A DNA stretch of 64,000 nucleotides from Acinetobacter pullicarnis (GCF_006352475.1 NZ_VCMZ01000001.1:3658001-3722000); one strand, 5' to 3'. Shown: positions 26,554 to 36,902, counted from the stretch's first letter. Notes: generated by a model from the sequence alone, not told the origin. Made by a program: numbers and translations.

Positions 26554-28088
26554 GCCTCTTGAGATGGGGATGGAGATGGTTCTGTTGCCATCAGCTTTTT
26601 AATCGGGCCTCTTAATAAGAATAACAAGATGGCGCCAATCACCAATGAAATTGTACATTTCATGAATAAATTCGGCAGATCTACAATGGCCAGTGTGGTG
26701 GCTTTACTCGCAATTAATCCTGCCATCAAGTTGCCTAAAGCCGAAGCAGTAAACCAGAGTCCCATGACTTGTCCGCGAATAATAGCGGGTGCCAATTTGG
26801 TCATGGCAGATAAACCGACTGGGCTTAAACACAATTCACCTAGCGTTAATAGCAACATGCTACTGATAATCCATAAAGGTGAAACCAGCTGACCATGCTC
26901 AATCACCGATTGGCTGGCCATCGCCATCATCACAAAACCTGCGCCTGCCAACAGCAGTGCAATCACAAACTTAACTATATAGCTCGGATCTTTATTGGCA
27001 CGGCCCAATTTAACCCAAAGCCATGCGGCAAGTGGTGCACAAGTAATGATAAAGAGCGCGTTAACTGATTGAAACCAAAGTGTTGGAATTTCAAATCCAA
27101 AAAACTGACGATTGGTATAATCATGTGCGAATAAATTAAATGAGGTTGGTTTCTGCTCAAAGGCCGACCAAAATAATGCCGCTGCCAATAATAAAATAAA
27201 ACACACCACAATTTGATATTGTTCTTTGCGCTTGAGTGAGGCGAAAAATAATAGGTATCCGAAATAACCGACCATACATAGACAAATGATGACGGTTAAA
27301 TACGTTGCAAAGAGAACAGGCTCGATCTGAATCACACCCATGCTAACCAATGTAATCATCACTGCAGCAATCGCCACAATCACCGCCACAATTTTTGGCG
27401 CGCGTGGGTTATAAGCAACCACCGTATTCCAACTTTGATCGGTACCGTACTTGGCACTATTTTCCAACAATTGCGGTGTCGCGATAAAGCGGAAAATCAG
27501 CAGTGCAACCAACATGCCCACCCCACCAATCGCAAAACCCCAATGCCAACCGTTATCTTGAATCAGTAATCCAGTTATTAATGGTGCCAAGAACGCACCA
27601 ATATTAATGCCCATATAAAAAATCGAAAAACCCGCATCTCGACGTGAATCTTGCGCGGCATATAAGGTACCGACGATAACGGAAATACAGGTTTTAAATA
27701 GCCCTGTACCCGCTGCAATCAGGATCAACCCGAAATAAAAAAAGAATGAATCTAAAAAAGCATTCAGCGCGATGGAAAGATGACCCAATGCAATAATAAT
27801 TGAGCCATACCAAACTGATCTGGCCTGCCCTAGCCAATTGTCGGCAATCCAACCACCCAAAATAGTTAATAAATACATCGACCCAGCAAAGATCCCAACA
27901 ATGGCGGCTGCATCTGCACGATTGAGGCCTAAACCACCATCAATCACCATTGCCGCCATGTATAAGATCAGGATTGGCCGGATACCATAAAAAGAAAAAC
28001 GTTCCCATAATTCTGTAAAGAAAAGACCTTTGAGTGGTTTGGGGTGTCCAAAAAAACGTTGGTCTTGCTGATCTGCAGGGTACTGCAT
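26550..28088 (-). CDS. POT/PTR-family proton-coupled oligopeptide transporter
   Basis: A 512-residue major-facilitator protein that imports di- and tripeptides with protons. The N-terminal signature is F-F-T-E-L-W-E-R-F-S-F-Y-G (about residues 24-36, the ExxERFxYxG element needed for proton coupling). The PTR2 pattern F-Y-M-G-I-N-I-G-A-F-L-A-P-L lies near residue 155. Twelve to fourteen membrane helices are visible. AAGGA lies just before the ATG. It is translationally coupled to the downstream aminopeptidase P gene. Confidence 0.93.
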   Translation of the reverse strand: MQYPADQQDQRFFGHPKPLKGLFFTELWERFSFYGIRPILILYMAAMVIDGGLGLNRADAAAIVGIFAGSMYLLTILGGWIADNWLGQARSVWYGSIIIALGHLSIALNAFLDSFFFYFGLILIAAGTGLFKTCISVIVGTLYAAQDSRRDAGFSIFYMGINIGAFLAPLITGLLIQDNGWHWGFAIGGVGMLVALLIFRFIATPQLLENSAKYGTDQSWNTVVAYNPRAPKIVAVIVAIAAVMITLVSMGVIQIEPVLFATYLTVIICLCMVGYFGYLLFFASLKRKEQYQIVVCFILLLAAALFWSAFEQKPTSFNLFAHDYTNRQFFGFEIPTLWFQSVNALFIITCAPLAAWLWVKLGRANKDPSYIVKFVIALLLAGAGFVMMAMASQSVIEHGQLVSPLWIISSMLLLTLGELCLSPVGLSAMTKLAPAIIRGQVMGLWFTASALGNLMAGLIASKATTLAIVDLPNLFMKCTISLVIGAILLFLLRGPIKKLMATEPSPSPSQEA

Positions 28089-28785
28089 AAATAAATCCTT
28101 TCAGAATATTCTGTCCATGAAATTTGAGAGCAAAGTAACGCTCAAACTCTAAAATAATTAAAATAAGCTAACATAATGCCAAGTTTGAATTTCAAAAAAA
28201 TAAATTCCTCGAAAGGTTGTTCATATGTGAAAACCTATCATTTTATAATTTAATTAATATCGGAATAATATTGAGTTATCACGATTTTAGCTTTGAAATT
28301 CGGCTTATCTACCGTCCATATTAAATGTAACTTGCATTACTTATGTTTTTTTCTGTAGAGCGCAGACTGGTTTATAAATTCAAACGCAATCCAATGAAGC
28401 AGCGCATCCGCTCTACATTGTTATCCATAACAGCGCATGGCCTTCCCTTTTTAAACTGGCAATTGACCTTTTTGACAAAAAGACTACAGAGTAAGTGCCT
28501 GCGTGATAATTCAAAATGTCACAAAATAAAGTGCTGAAATTTAAAAAATATCAATTGAAACATAATACTTAACCAAACTGTGCTTAGGTGCTCAGATTGT
28601 AGCAACGAAGCAATTTGTATTTTCATGAAAAAAATAGATGACCCTTGCGTCACGGCTTGATACAACTTGTTCTATTCTTTTTCGCTATAGTTATCGTAAG
28701 ATTAGTGAAGCAGAATTGTGTGCGCAAATCGCATACACGCTTCAAAACATCAACTTAGAAGTCCTCCAAGAAAGGAGATCAGGGC
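28089..28785. promoter_or_regulatory. 700-bp divergent region before fadBA
   Basis: AT-rich; it separates the peptide importer (minus) from fadB (plus). No frame has a credible start and coding character. Near fadB, TTGTTC at 28668-28673 and TATAGT at 28686-28691 may form a weak promoter; the spacing is short. A FadR/PsrA-type palindromic operator would be expected here, but none stands out by eye. Confidence 0.35.
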
Positions 28786-30939
28786 ATGATCCACGCTGGC
28801 AATGTCATTACCGTCCAAATGCTTTCGGACGGAATTGCAGAATTCCGCTTTGACTTACAAGGTGAGTCGGTCAATAAATTCAACCGTGCGACATTAGACG
28901 ATTTTAAAGCTGCGATTGCTGCTGTGAAAGCAGATCAAAGTATTAAAGGCTTAATCGTGAGCAGCGGAAAATCTACATTTATCGTTGGTGCTGATATCAC
29001 CGAATTTGGGGATAATTTTGCCCAAGGCGAGCAAGCCATTGTTGAATGGGCTCAGCCTGTTCATGATATTTTTAATAGTTTTGAAGATTTAGATATTCCT
29101 AAAGTTGCTGCAATCAATGGTATGGCATTGGGCGGCGGCTTCGAGATGTGCTTAGTATGTGACTATCGTGTGATGTCAGATACTGCACAAGTTGGCCTGC
29201 CAGAAATCAAACTCGGGATCTTCCCTGGTTTCGGTGGTACGGTTCGTCTAAGCCGTTTAATCGGTATCGACAACGCCATTGAATGGATGGCAATGGCTGC
29301 ACCGAAACGCGCTGCTGCTGCACTCAAAGATGGTGCGGTTGATGCGGTTGTTGCTGCAGACAAATTACAAGCAGCTGCTGTTGACTTGGTGAAACAAGCC
29401 ATCGCTGGTCGCCTAGATTGGAAAGCTAAACGTCAAGAAAAACTTGATCCTGTGAAGCTTAGCCCAATCGAACAAATGATGGCATTTAATGCTGCAAAAG
29501 GTGTGGTTCTTGCAAAAGCCAACCCTGCACAATATCCAGCACCAAAATTATTGCTTGATTCCTTGCAGGCTTCTTCAAGCTTGTCACGTGATGACGCTTT
29601 AAAAATTGAAGCACAAGGTTTTGCCAAAGCTGCGGTGACCCCACAAGCAGGCGCTTTGATTGGTCTCTTTATTAACGACCAAATCGTGAAAAAAACCTCG
29701 AAGCACCATGAAAAAGGTGCGCATCCAGTGAATCAAGCAGCCGTTCTTGGCGCAGGAATCATGGGTGGCGGTATTGCTTACCAAGCGGCAAGCAAAGGCA
29801 CACCAATTATCATGAAAGATATTGGTAATCCACAATTGGCTCTCGGCATGAACGAAGCGAACAAATTGCTGACCAAGCAAGTTGAACGCAAAAAAATGAC
29901 CGCGGCTAAAATGGGTGAAACCCTTGCGCGTATTCGTCCAACCTTAAGCTTTGATGAGTTTAAAGAAGTCGATATCGTGATTGAAGCGGTGACTGAAAAT
30001 CCAAAAATTAAAGCAGCTGTACTTGCAGAAACTGAAAGTAAAGTTCGTGACAACACCATCATTGCTTCAAATACCTCAACCATTTCAATCACACGTTTAG
30101 CTGAATCGCTAAAACGTCCTGAAAACTTTGTCGGTATGCATTTCTTTAACCCAGTGCACATGATGCCATTGGTTGAAGTCATTCGTGGTGAGAAAACTTC
30201 TGCTGAAGCGATTGCAACCACCGTTGTGCTTGCGCAGAAAATGGGTAAAACCCCAATCGTTGTGAACGACTGCCCAGGCTTCCTCGTGAACCGTGTCTTG
30301 TTCCCTTACTTTGGTGCGTTCGACTTATTGCTAAAAGACGGTGCTGACTTCCAACAAGTCGACAAAGTCATGGAGCGTTTCGGCTGGCCTATGGGTCCTG
30401 CTTACCTGATCGACGTGGTTGGTATCGATACCGGTGTGCATGGCGCAGAAGTGATGGCGGAAGGTTTCCCAGATCGCATGAAGCCTGACTTCAAAGGTGC
30501 GATTGAGTTGATGTATGAAAACAAACGTCTCGGTCAAAAGAACGACATTGGTTTCTACAAATACGAACTTGATCGTAAAGGCAAAAAAGCCAAAACCATC
30601 GATCCAACAGCCTATGAACTTGTTGCTTCAATGGCGACCACTGAAAAACATGAGTTCGATGCACAAGAAATCATTGATCGTATGATGTTGGCGCTTTGCA
30701 ATGAAACAGTACGTTGCTTAGAAGACAAAATCGTTGCGACTGCATCTGAAGCCGATATGGCCATGATCATGGGTATTGGTTTCCCACCATTCCGCGGTGG
30801 TCCATGTCGTTATATCGACCAAACAGGTGTTGCTGAATACGTTGCGCTTTGCGACAAGTACGCACACTTAGGTAAGGCTTATGAAGCGCCACAGATGTTG
30901 CGTGACATGGCTGCAAACAACCAAAAATTCTACGGTTAA
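28786..30939 (+). CDS. fadB: Fatty-acid oxidation complex subunit alpha
   Basis: FadB carries out hydration of enoyl-CoA and NAD-dependent oxidation of 3-hydroxyacyl-CoA in beta-oxidation, and forms a complex with the FadA thiolase. The 717-residue protein has the crotonase half (residues 1-190) with oxyanion-hole glycines in M-A-L-G-G-G-F-E-M and the catalytic Glu in [15 protein letters not shown]. The dehydrogenase half starts with the NAD motif [11 protein letters not shown] (about residue 321), then S-N-T-S-T and [19 protein letters not shown] lies eight bases before the ATG. fadA follows after 12 bp. Confidence 0.97.
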   Translation: MIHAGNVITVQMLSDGIAEFRFDLQGESVNKFNRATLDDFKAAIAAVKADQSIKGLIVSSGKSTFIVGADITEFGDNFAQGEQAIVEWAQPVHDIFNSFEDLDIPKVAAINGMALGGGFEMCLVCDYRVMSDTAQVGLPEIKLGIFPGFGGTVRLSRLIGIDNAIEWMAMAAPKRAAAALKDGAVDAVVAADKLQAAAVDLVKQAIAGRLDWKAKRQEKLDPVKLSPIEQMMAFNAAKGVVLAKANPAQYPAPKLLLDSLQASSSLSRDDALKIEAQGFAKAAVTPQAGALIGLFINDQIVKKTSKHHEKGAHPVNQAAVLGAGIMGGGIAYQAASKGTPIIMKDIGNPQLALGMNEANKLLTKQVERKKMTAAKMGETLARIRPTLSFDEFKEVDIVIEAVTENPKIKAAVLAETESKVRDNTIIASNTSTISITRLAESLKRPENFVGMHFFNPVHMMPLVEVIRGEKTSAEAIATTVVLAQKMGKTPIVVNDCPGFLVNRVLFPYFGAFDLLLKDGADFQQVDKVMERFGWPMGPAYLIDVVGIDTGVHGAEVMAEGFPDRMKPDFKGAIELMYENKRLGQKNDIGFYKYELDRKGKKAKTIDPTAYELVASMATTEKHEFDAQEIIDRMMLALCNETVRCLEDKIVATASEADMAMIMGIGFPPFRGGPCRYIDQTGVAEYVALCDKYAHLGKAYEAPQMLRDMAANNQKFYG

Positions 30940-30951
30940 GGAGCAACGTGA

Positions 30952-32290
<1,339 letters not shown>

Positions 32291-32296
32291 AATTTT

Positions 32297-32545
32297 TTAG
32301 AGATTTGGAAAACGAATTTTTGTTTCAGCTTTCCTAACTTCATTACTCGTAAATGAAACTGTTGCTCCTAGAGAATAACTATAAATGCCTTGGATAGAAT
32401 CATTAGATGATTCATATGAAATATAAAGCCCGTTATCAACCCTATCTATCCAATCAAAACTATTTTTATATTTTTCAAAAAGATACTCAATAGTTTGTTC
32501 TTTCAATTCAACATCATTTGCACCTTTATCATAAGTACATATTAA
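32297..32545 (-). pseudogene. Truncated gene relic of unknown family
   Basis: A frame open from 32545 to the stop at 32297 encodes about 82 residues, including the recognisably protein-like T-Y-D-K-G-A-N-D-V-E-L-K and Y-L-F-E-K-Y-K-N-S-F-D-W-I-D-R. There is no ATG with a ribosome-binding site; the only in-frame start is a TTG at 32506. Upstream it runs into a stop and then palindromic repeats. It looks like the 3' end of a gene cut off by rearrangement. I do not recognise the family. Confidence 0.45.
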
Positions 32546-32577
32546 TCAATCACTTAATTAATGCTCTAGTCAGAGAA

Positions 32578-32790
32578 AATGCGCCATATATGGCTCACGT
32601 CATCAATCAAATCTCCCCTTTTACGCCATATATGGCTCATCTTTTCCAAAGAGGGGGATTTTCATTGCATGTCATACTCAGTTTGATACACAACGCTCCT
32701 CCCTTTGAAAAAGGGAGGTTGGCAGGGATTGCTTTAAAAAGGCTGAGCAGCACTGCTGCGCAAGGATGGATTGCTTTAAAAAGGCTGATT
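32578..32790. repeat. Two-hairpin palindromic repeat with GCCATATATGGC insert
   Basis: It contains GCGCCATATATGGC (32581-32594). A hairpin CTCCCCTTTT...AAAGAGGGGGAT follows, whose loop is enlarged by another GCCATATATGGC (32624-32635). After the spacer GCATGTCATACTCAGTTTGATAC..., a second hairpin CTCCCTTTGAAAAAGGGAG begins near 32698. GATTGCTTTAAAAAGGCTGA appears twice near the end (32729 and 32768). It is the plus-orientation counterpart of the 6711-6830 unit. Confidence 0.75.
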
Positions 32791-32884
32791 TGTAGTGATC
32801 AACAAATACCGGATACCAACAAAAATAAGCCTGACTTAGCATCAGCTTCACAACAAACTTGAATTTATTTATGCATAAATAACA

Positions 32885-33265
32885 ATGATGGAAAACTATA
32901 ATAAATATCTCAAACAACCTTCTCGAAATTTACGTAATCAAATGACTGAGGCTGAACAAAGACTGTGGCAGCGATTAAAGCGTAAACAAATATTAGGCAT
33001 GCAGTTTTATCGACAAAAACCCTTACTGAATTTCATCGTCGACTTCTATTGCCCTACGGCAAAACTGATTATTGAATGCGATGGTAGCCAACATTACACA
33101 GCAGATGGTTTAGGCGCAGATCAAATCAGGGATCACGCTTTGTCTCAGTTGGGACTGTGTGTTTTACGCTTTGATAATCGCCAGATTTTGTTGGAAACAG
33201 ATTTGGTCTGCCAAATCATTGCAATGCATATTAGTCAGATACTTGATCAATCAAATCTCCCCTAG
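32885..33265 (+). CDS. DUF559 / Vsr-like endonuclease-domain protein
   Basis: A 126-residue protein of the DUF559 family, a PD-(D/E)XK-like fold related to very-short-patch endonucleases. The N-terminal N-x-R-N-L-R-N-Q-M-T-E-A-E-Q-R-L-W-x-R-L-K, then F-Y-R-Q-K-P-L and the core F-I-V-D-F-Y-C-P-T-A-K-L-I-I-E-C-D-G-S-Q-H are family hallmarks, with the candidate catalytic Asp, Glu and Asp-Gly in the core. The domain is complete. The start may be the first or second ATG (32885 or 32888); neither has a strong ribosome-binding site. The stop codon TAG lies inside the first bases of a palindromic repeat, and the gene's 3' half is repeated twice downstream. Confidence 0.88.
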   Translation: MMENYNKYLKQPSRNLRNQMTEAEQRLWQRLKRKQILGMQFYRQKPLLNFIVDFYCPTAKLIIECDGSQHYTADGLGADQIRDHALSQLGLCVLRFDNRQILLETDLVCQIIAMHISQILDQSNLP

Positions 33266-33393
33266 CCCCTCTTTAAAAAAGAGGGGGATTTTCATTGCAT
33301 GTCATACTTAGTTTGATACGCAACGCTCCTCCCTTTGAAAAGGTGAGCAGCATCGCTGCGTAAAGCGAGGGATTGCTTTAAAAAAGCTGAATC
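33266..33393. repeat. Two-hairpin palindromic repeat after the DUF559 gene
   Basis: The first hairpin CCCCTCTTTAAAAAAGAGGGG (33269-33289) joins through the spacer ATTTTCATTGCATGTCATAC to a region with CTCCCTTTGAAAAGG. In place of the second arm is GTGAGCAGCATCGCTGCG, so this copy is altered. It ends in GATTGCTTTAAAAAAGCTGAA. Confidence 0.75.
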
Positions 33394-33585
33394 GAATGCG
33401 ATGGTAGCCAACATTACACAGCAGATGGTTTAGGCGCAGATCAAATCAGGGATCATGCTTTGTCTCAGTTGGGACTGTGTGTTTTATGCTTTGATAATCG
33501 CCAGATTTTGTTGGAAACAGATTTGGTCTGCCAAATCATCACAATGCATATTAGTCAGATACTTGATCAATCAAATCTCCCCTAG
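33394..33585 (+). pseudogene. Second copy of the DUF559 3' half
   Basis: 192 bp nearly identical to the end of the intact gene (33074-33265): the same frame from E-C-D-G-S-Q-H-Y to the TAG, with an Arg-to-Cys change and an Ala-to-Thr change. It has no start and no N-terminal half. The close identity implies a recent tandem duplication. Confidence 0.85.
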
Positions 33586-33699
33586 CCCCTCTTTGAAAAA
33601 GAGGGGGATTTTCATTGAATATCATACTCAGTTTAATACGCAACGCTCCTCCCTTTGAAAAAGGGAGGTTGGGAGGGATTGCTTTAAAAAGGCTGAATT
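33586..33699. repeat. Two-hairpin palindromic repeat, second tandem unit
   Basis: The first hairpin CCCCTCTTTGAAAAAGAGGGG and the second CTCCCTTTGAAAAAGGGAG are joined by the spacer ATTTTCATTGAATATCATACTCAGTTT. GATTGCTTTAAAAAGGCTGAA closes the unit. This is the least altered copy in the cluster and a good model for the family. Confidence 0.8.
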
Positions 33700-33891
33700 G
33701 AATGCGATGGTAGCCAACATTACACAGCAGAAGGTTTAGGCGCAGATCAAATCAGGGATCACGCTTTGTCTCAGTTGGGACTGTGTGTTTTACGCTTTAA
33801 TAATCGCCAGATTTTGTTGGAAACAGATTTGGTCTGCCAAATCATCACAATGCATATTAGTCAGATACTTGATCAATCAAATCTCCCCTAA
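33700..33891 (+). pseudogene. Third copy of the DUF559 3' half
   Basis: Another 192-bp copy that keeps the frame of the gene's 3' half but ends TAA instead of TAG and has Asp-to-Glu and Asp-to-Asn changes. No start. The unit pitch is 320 bp to copy two and 306 bp to copy three. Confidence 0.85.
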
Positions 33892-33947
33892 CCCCTCTTT
33901 CCAAAGAGGGGGATTTTCATTGCATGTCATACTTAGTTTGATACGCA
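33892..33947. repeat. Half palindromic repeat joined to the fadA-end copy
   Basis: The first hairpin (CCCCTCTTTCCAAAGAGGGG) and spacer are present. The unit then stops after TTTGATACGCA, exactly where the duplicated fadA-end sequence begins. The second hairpin is missing, so the junction cut through the repeat. Confidence 0.75.
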
Positions 33948-34170
33948 TATCGGTCTAGGTATCGCGACCATTATCGAACGTATATAAGTTTTAGTTTAAA
34001 GCGAAAGCTTAAATGAAAAATCCCCGTTCGTGTGGGGATTTTTGAGTTTGTAGAGGTGGTTTTAGAGATTCGCTCACATGAATATTTTAAAATGTATTAG
34101 TCCCGCAAAACTGACATTGCTATTATGGATTTACAATCGCGTTTCGCAGATGAGATAAGAAGTTAAATAA
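33948..34170 (+). repeat. Right copy of the fadA-end duplication
   Basis: It starts TATCGGTCTAGGTATCGCGACC, keeps an in-frame-looking remnant of the last FadA residues and a stop, then a terminator hairpin and the downstream block ending AAGTTAAATAA. It carries more differences from the left copy than the DUF559 copies do from each other, so it is older or came from a different strain. It does not encode a thiolase. Confidence 0.85.
34016..34043 (+). terminator. Terminator in the duplicated fadA tail
   Basis: AAAAATCCCC and GGGGATTTTT arms around GTTCGTGT. It is the counterpart of the fadBA terminator with changed arms that still pair, so the structure is conserved between copies. Confidence 0.75.
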
Positions 34171-34312
34171 GTTTTGATTTTATCAGTACACCTCAACGCC
34201 CACTGGATTCTAGTTTATGTAACAGTTCAGATATATATTATTAATAATCGTATACATTTTTAGCGTGAGAATTAAGTATCTTAAGTAAGGTTATAGTTCA
34301 ATAAGCACAACC

Positions 34313-34318
34313 TATAAT
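34313..34318 (+). promoter_or_regulatory. Candidate -10 box for hdeA
   Basis: A perfect TATAAT 34 bases before the hdeA ATG. No good -35 box is visible, as is common for stress-regulated promoters. Confidence 0.4.
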
Positions 34319-34351
34319 ACCTTTAATATACTTTTCAGAGACTCATAAAAA

Positions 34352-34660
34352 ATGAAAAAACTATCTATCATTATTTTATCCTGCGTCGCATTAACTCCAC
34401 TTTTTGTAAATGCAGCACCCGTTAAAAAACCAGTAAACAGTTGGACATGTGAGGACTTCCTTGCATTAGATGAAACCTATCAGCCCACTGCTATTGGAGT
34501 AACTATAGCTTTAAACATGAATAATAAAGGTGTAGAAAATCAGATAATCGATACACAAGGTATTGCAAAAGTTACTCCGATTATCGTTCAGGAATGTAAA
34601 AAAGATAAGAAACAAAGTTTCAAGAAAAGACTATCTATGGAATGGGCTAAAATTAAATAA
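34352..34660 (+). CDS. hdeA: Acid-stress periplasmic chaperone HdeA
   Basis: HdeA is a small periplasmic chaperone that unfolds at low pH and prevents aggregation of other proteins. The 102-residue precursor has a clear signal peptide (MKKLSIIILSCVALTPLFVNA, cleavage after about residue 21). The mature part matches the family: K-P-V-N-S-W-T-C-E-D-F-L-A-L-D-E-x-x-Q-P-T-A, D-x-Q-G-I-A-K-V-T-P-x-I-V-Q-E-C. The two cysteines at 33 and 82 form the conserved disulfide. It stands alone just after the fadA-end duplication, suggesting that it belongs to the same variable locus. Confidence 0.92.
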   Translation: MKKLSIIILSCVALTPLFVNAAPVKKPVNSWTCEDFLALDETYQPTAIGVTIALNMNNKGVENQIIDTQGIAKVTPIIVQECKKDKKQSFKKRLSMEWAKIK

Positions 34661-34689
34661 GATTCTCTGCAATGCATATAATATATGAA

Positions 34690-34885
34690 TTTCTCGTTCC
34701 ACCGTCGTACGGTGGGACGCCAAATACATTATTATTCCATCGCTGAGCAGTAGAACAATCAAATCCCCTCTTCTTACGCCATATATGGCTTATCTTTTCA
34801 AAGAGGCGACCTTTCATTGCATGTCAAACTGAGTTTGACATGCAATGCTCCTCCCTTTGAAAAAGGGAGGTTGCAAGGGATTTAA
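34690..34885. repeat. Hairpin and palindromic repeat after hdeA
   Basis: TTCCACCGTCGTACGGTGGGA (34695-34715) is a compact hairpin after hdeA. From about 34760 comes a two-hairpin repeat: CCCCTCTTCTTACGCCATATATGGC...TTTTCAAAGAGG (loop enlarged by GCCATATATGGC at 34780-34791), the spacer with GTTTGACATGCAATG, then CTCCCTTTGAAAAAGGGAG. Confidence 0.7.
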
Positions 34886-34926
34886 AAATAAAATCAAGAA
34901 TATAAATCAAAAACTACCCACCAAAT

Positions 34927-35442
34927 CTATCTAGACAATCCCAACTTCGAAAACACATCTGGTGTTAAAAATGTCACGACCAATTTATTCAGGTCAACAT
35001 AGCGGATCACGCCTTTTAATTGTTGTTTCACTTCAGGGTTCTGCAAAATTTCTTCCCCAGTGGCACGACCCAATTGTTGGAAACTATCGCCAACCGCCTG
35101 CAAGCCTTCAGCCTGAATCACTGCTTTGGTTTGTGCTGCACACTGATCTACAATCACTCGCTGTACCACTTGTGCAAACTTTTGATCTAATTGGTTTTTC
35201 TGCGTATCCGTCACATTGCTAAAGCTTTTTAAATCGGGATGGGTAGACAACGCCACAAAGGTCCATTGCAGTACTGTGGTTTTATCCGTCGCAGTAGTCG
35301 CTTTGACCAAACAATCACTGAGCTGATCGACTGTTGGTCCTGCTACGGCAAATTGTGTGGTCCCGAACAATGCAGCAGCCATCAGAATTGAACGACCGAG
35401 TGCTAATTTTTTTTGGCTAACAGCATGAATTTGATGCGACAT
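34927..35442 (-). CDS. Secreted hypothetical protein with two cysteines
   Basis: A 171-residue exported protein. The ATG with GGAG eight bases upstream starts MSHQIHAVSQKKLALGR. A hydrophobic export segment (S-I-L-M-A-A-A-L-F-G) and a cleavage site near F-A-V-A follow; longer in-frame starts lack a ribosome-binding site. The mature protein is mostly helical, with cysteines in L-S-D-C-L-V-K and V-D-Q-C-A-A-Q that could pair. I do not recognise the family; similar small periplasmic proteins are common in Acinetobacter. Confidence 0.75.
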   Translation of the reverse strand: MSHQIHAVSQKKLALGRSILMAAALFGTTQFAVAGPTVDQLSDCLVKATTATDKTTVLQWTFVALSTHPDLKSFSNVTDTQKNQLDQKFAQVVQRVIVDQCAAQTKAVIQAEGLQAVGDSFQQLGRATGEEILQNPEVKQQLKGVIRYVDLNKLVVTFLTPDVFSKLGLSR

Positions 35443-35753
35443 TCGACAAACTCCAATGAATAATTGTTTTCTTTGTATCACACAGTTTAGCAATTCAGCT
35501 ATGCATACTTTGTTAGCATAAAGTCCTAAATACAATGATTTTCTTCATAAGTTAAGTCAGTTATAGCCGATATTTTAAAATATTTGGTTACTATCTGACA
35601 TGCCGTTAGGACAGAATCAAAAATAAGTTATATCGAATCAAGCCATTGTTTTGTTTATTTAAATTTCAAGATTCCCAGGTTACTTGCACACAACACTTGA
35701 ACTTAGGCAGTATTATCCGATTAAATAGCCAAAATCATTTGATATCAGCAGCA

Positions 35754-36152
35754 ATGACGCAACCCATAAAATCTAGTCGTACTTATAATCTGAGTTCTGC
35801 ATTTTTTGCTTTTGTTCTTTGGGGTGGTTGGTCTTTTTATATCAACACCCAACAAGGCAGTTTAAACCACGGAATTATTTCGGGGCTGACTCAAGGTATT
35901 TGCAGCTTTATACTTACCTTATTAATCGCATTTTTAATTGAGAAACAGTTTAATTTCTTTAATCATCTGATTCTAAAACTTGTGCTGCCACCAGTATTCA
36001 CCGTTTTTTTGACAGGTAGTTTCTTAGTGCTGGTACATCATTTAATTCATACCCCATCTATTGTATATACCCTGACGCCAGTGCTGAGTGTTGCCTTTCT
36101 CTTTGCAGTATTTACCAACTTAAAACTTTATCAACAACTGAAAAAAGCCTAA
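35754..36152 (+). CDS. Small inner-membrane hypothetical protein
   Basis: A 132-residue protein with about four membrane helices (F-F-A-F-V-L-W-G-G-W, S-G-L-T-Q-G-I-C-S-F-I-L-T-L-L-I-A-F, a helix with V-F-L-T-G-S-F-L-V-L-V, and S-V-A-F-L-F-A-V-F) and a short basic C-terminus. The start is placed at MTQPIKSSRTYNLS; the 36 residues upstream in frame are not protein-like and would bury the first helix. Function unknown. It lies 81 bp before a CDP-alcohol phosphatidyltransferase gene on the same strand and may be cotranscribed with it. Confidence 0.72.
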   Translation: MTQPIKSSRTYNLSSAFFAFVLWGGWSFYINTQQGSLNHGIISGLTQGICSFILTLLIAFLIEKQFNFFNHLILKLVLPPVFTVFLTGSFLVLVHHLIHTPSIVYTLTPVLSVAFLFAVFTNLKLYQQLKKA

Positions 36153-36233
36153 TTCTTAAGTGCATTTGGTTCTATCCACTTTTTAAAACAATTCTCTTTA
36201 AAATACTTTTCTAAATATAATGAGTGCCTAAAT

Positions 36234-36902
36234 ATGCAACCATCTGATCAACTCGAATCGAGAAGACCTCTCAAAGTTCGTGGCAATCAATTCAGTAAAA
36301 ATATTGCAAAATGGTTGAGTCAAAAATCGATTACACCCAATCAAATCTCGGTCCTGAGTATTGTCTTTGCGATTTTCTCGGCGATTTGTTTTGTCCTGTC
36401 TGTGCAGCAAATTGAATATCGCGCAGCATGGATGATTGCAGCAGCTTTATTTATTCAAGCACGCCTGCTGTGTAATCTATTTGATGGGATGGTGGCAATC
36501 GAAGGTGGAAAATCGACCGCTTCTGGTGAGTTATTTAATGATATTCCAGACCGAATTTCAGACCCCATTATTATTATCGCGGCAGGTTATTCGATTTTAG
36601 CAGTCACCTGGGGGGTTGAACTTGGTGGCTTGGCTGCGCTGCTTGCGGTATTAACGGCCTATGTCCGCACCTTAGCCGTATCAATTGGCGCACCATCCAA
36701 CTTTACCGGCCCAATGGCCAAACAACACCGTATGGCACTGATTACCATCAGCTGTGTAGCAGTCGCCATTGAAAATCATTTTTGGCATCACGACTATGCC
36801 ATGCTGATTGCCTTATTGATCATGACCTTGGGTTGTATTTGGACTTTGATTCGTCGCACCCATAGCGCCTATCAATATCTTGAAAAGTCACAATCAAATT
36901 AA
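36234..36902 (+). CDS. CDP-alcohol phosphatidyltransferase family protein (YnjF-like)
   Basis: A 222-residue inner-membrane protein with about six hydrophobic segments. The family motif is present in a variant form: N-L-F-D-G-M-V-A then E-G-G-K-S-T-A-S-G-E-L-F-N-D-I-P-D-R-I-S-D. Relative to the classical D-x-x-D-G-x-x-A-R-x8-G-x3-D-x3-D, the first Asp is Asn, the Arg is Ile and the third Asp is Asn. My recollection is that the YnjF subgroup shares these, so it may be a subfamily trait and not decay. Substrate unknown; probably a CDP-diacylglycerol-type phospholipid exchange. Confidence 0.82.
   Translation: MQPSDQLESRRPLKVRGNQFSKNIAKWLSQKSITPNQISVLSIVFAIFSAICFVLSVQQIEYRAAWMIAAALFIQARLLCNLFDGMVAIEGGKSTASGELFNDIPDRISDPIIIIAAGYSILAVTWGVELGGLAALLAVLTAYVRTLAVSIGAPSNFTGPMAKQHRMALITISCVAVAIENHFWHHDYAMLIALLIMTLGCIWTLIRRTHSAYQYLEKSQSN

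Noticed and set aside
28343..28537. Possible small gene upstream of fadB
   Set aside because: No ribosome-binding site, no export or domain features, and cysteine/lysine-rich tail typical of random AT-rich sequence.
33074..33947. CRISPR-like array
   Set aside because: The repeated units are over 300 bp, include coding sequence and hairpins, and there are no short regular spacers or cas genes.
36234..36902. Decayed CDP-alcohol phosphatidyltransferase
   Set aside because: The motif changes (Asn, Ile, Asn) seem to be shared by the YnjF-like group and the frame is intact, so a subfamily trait is more likely than decay.
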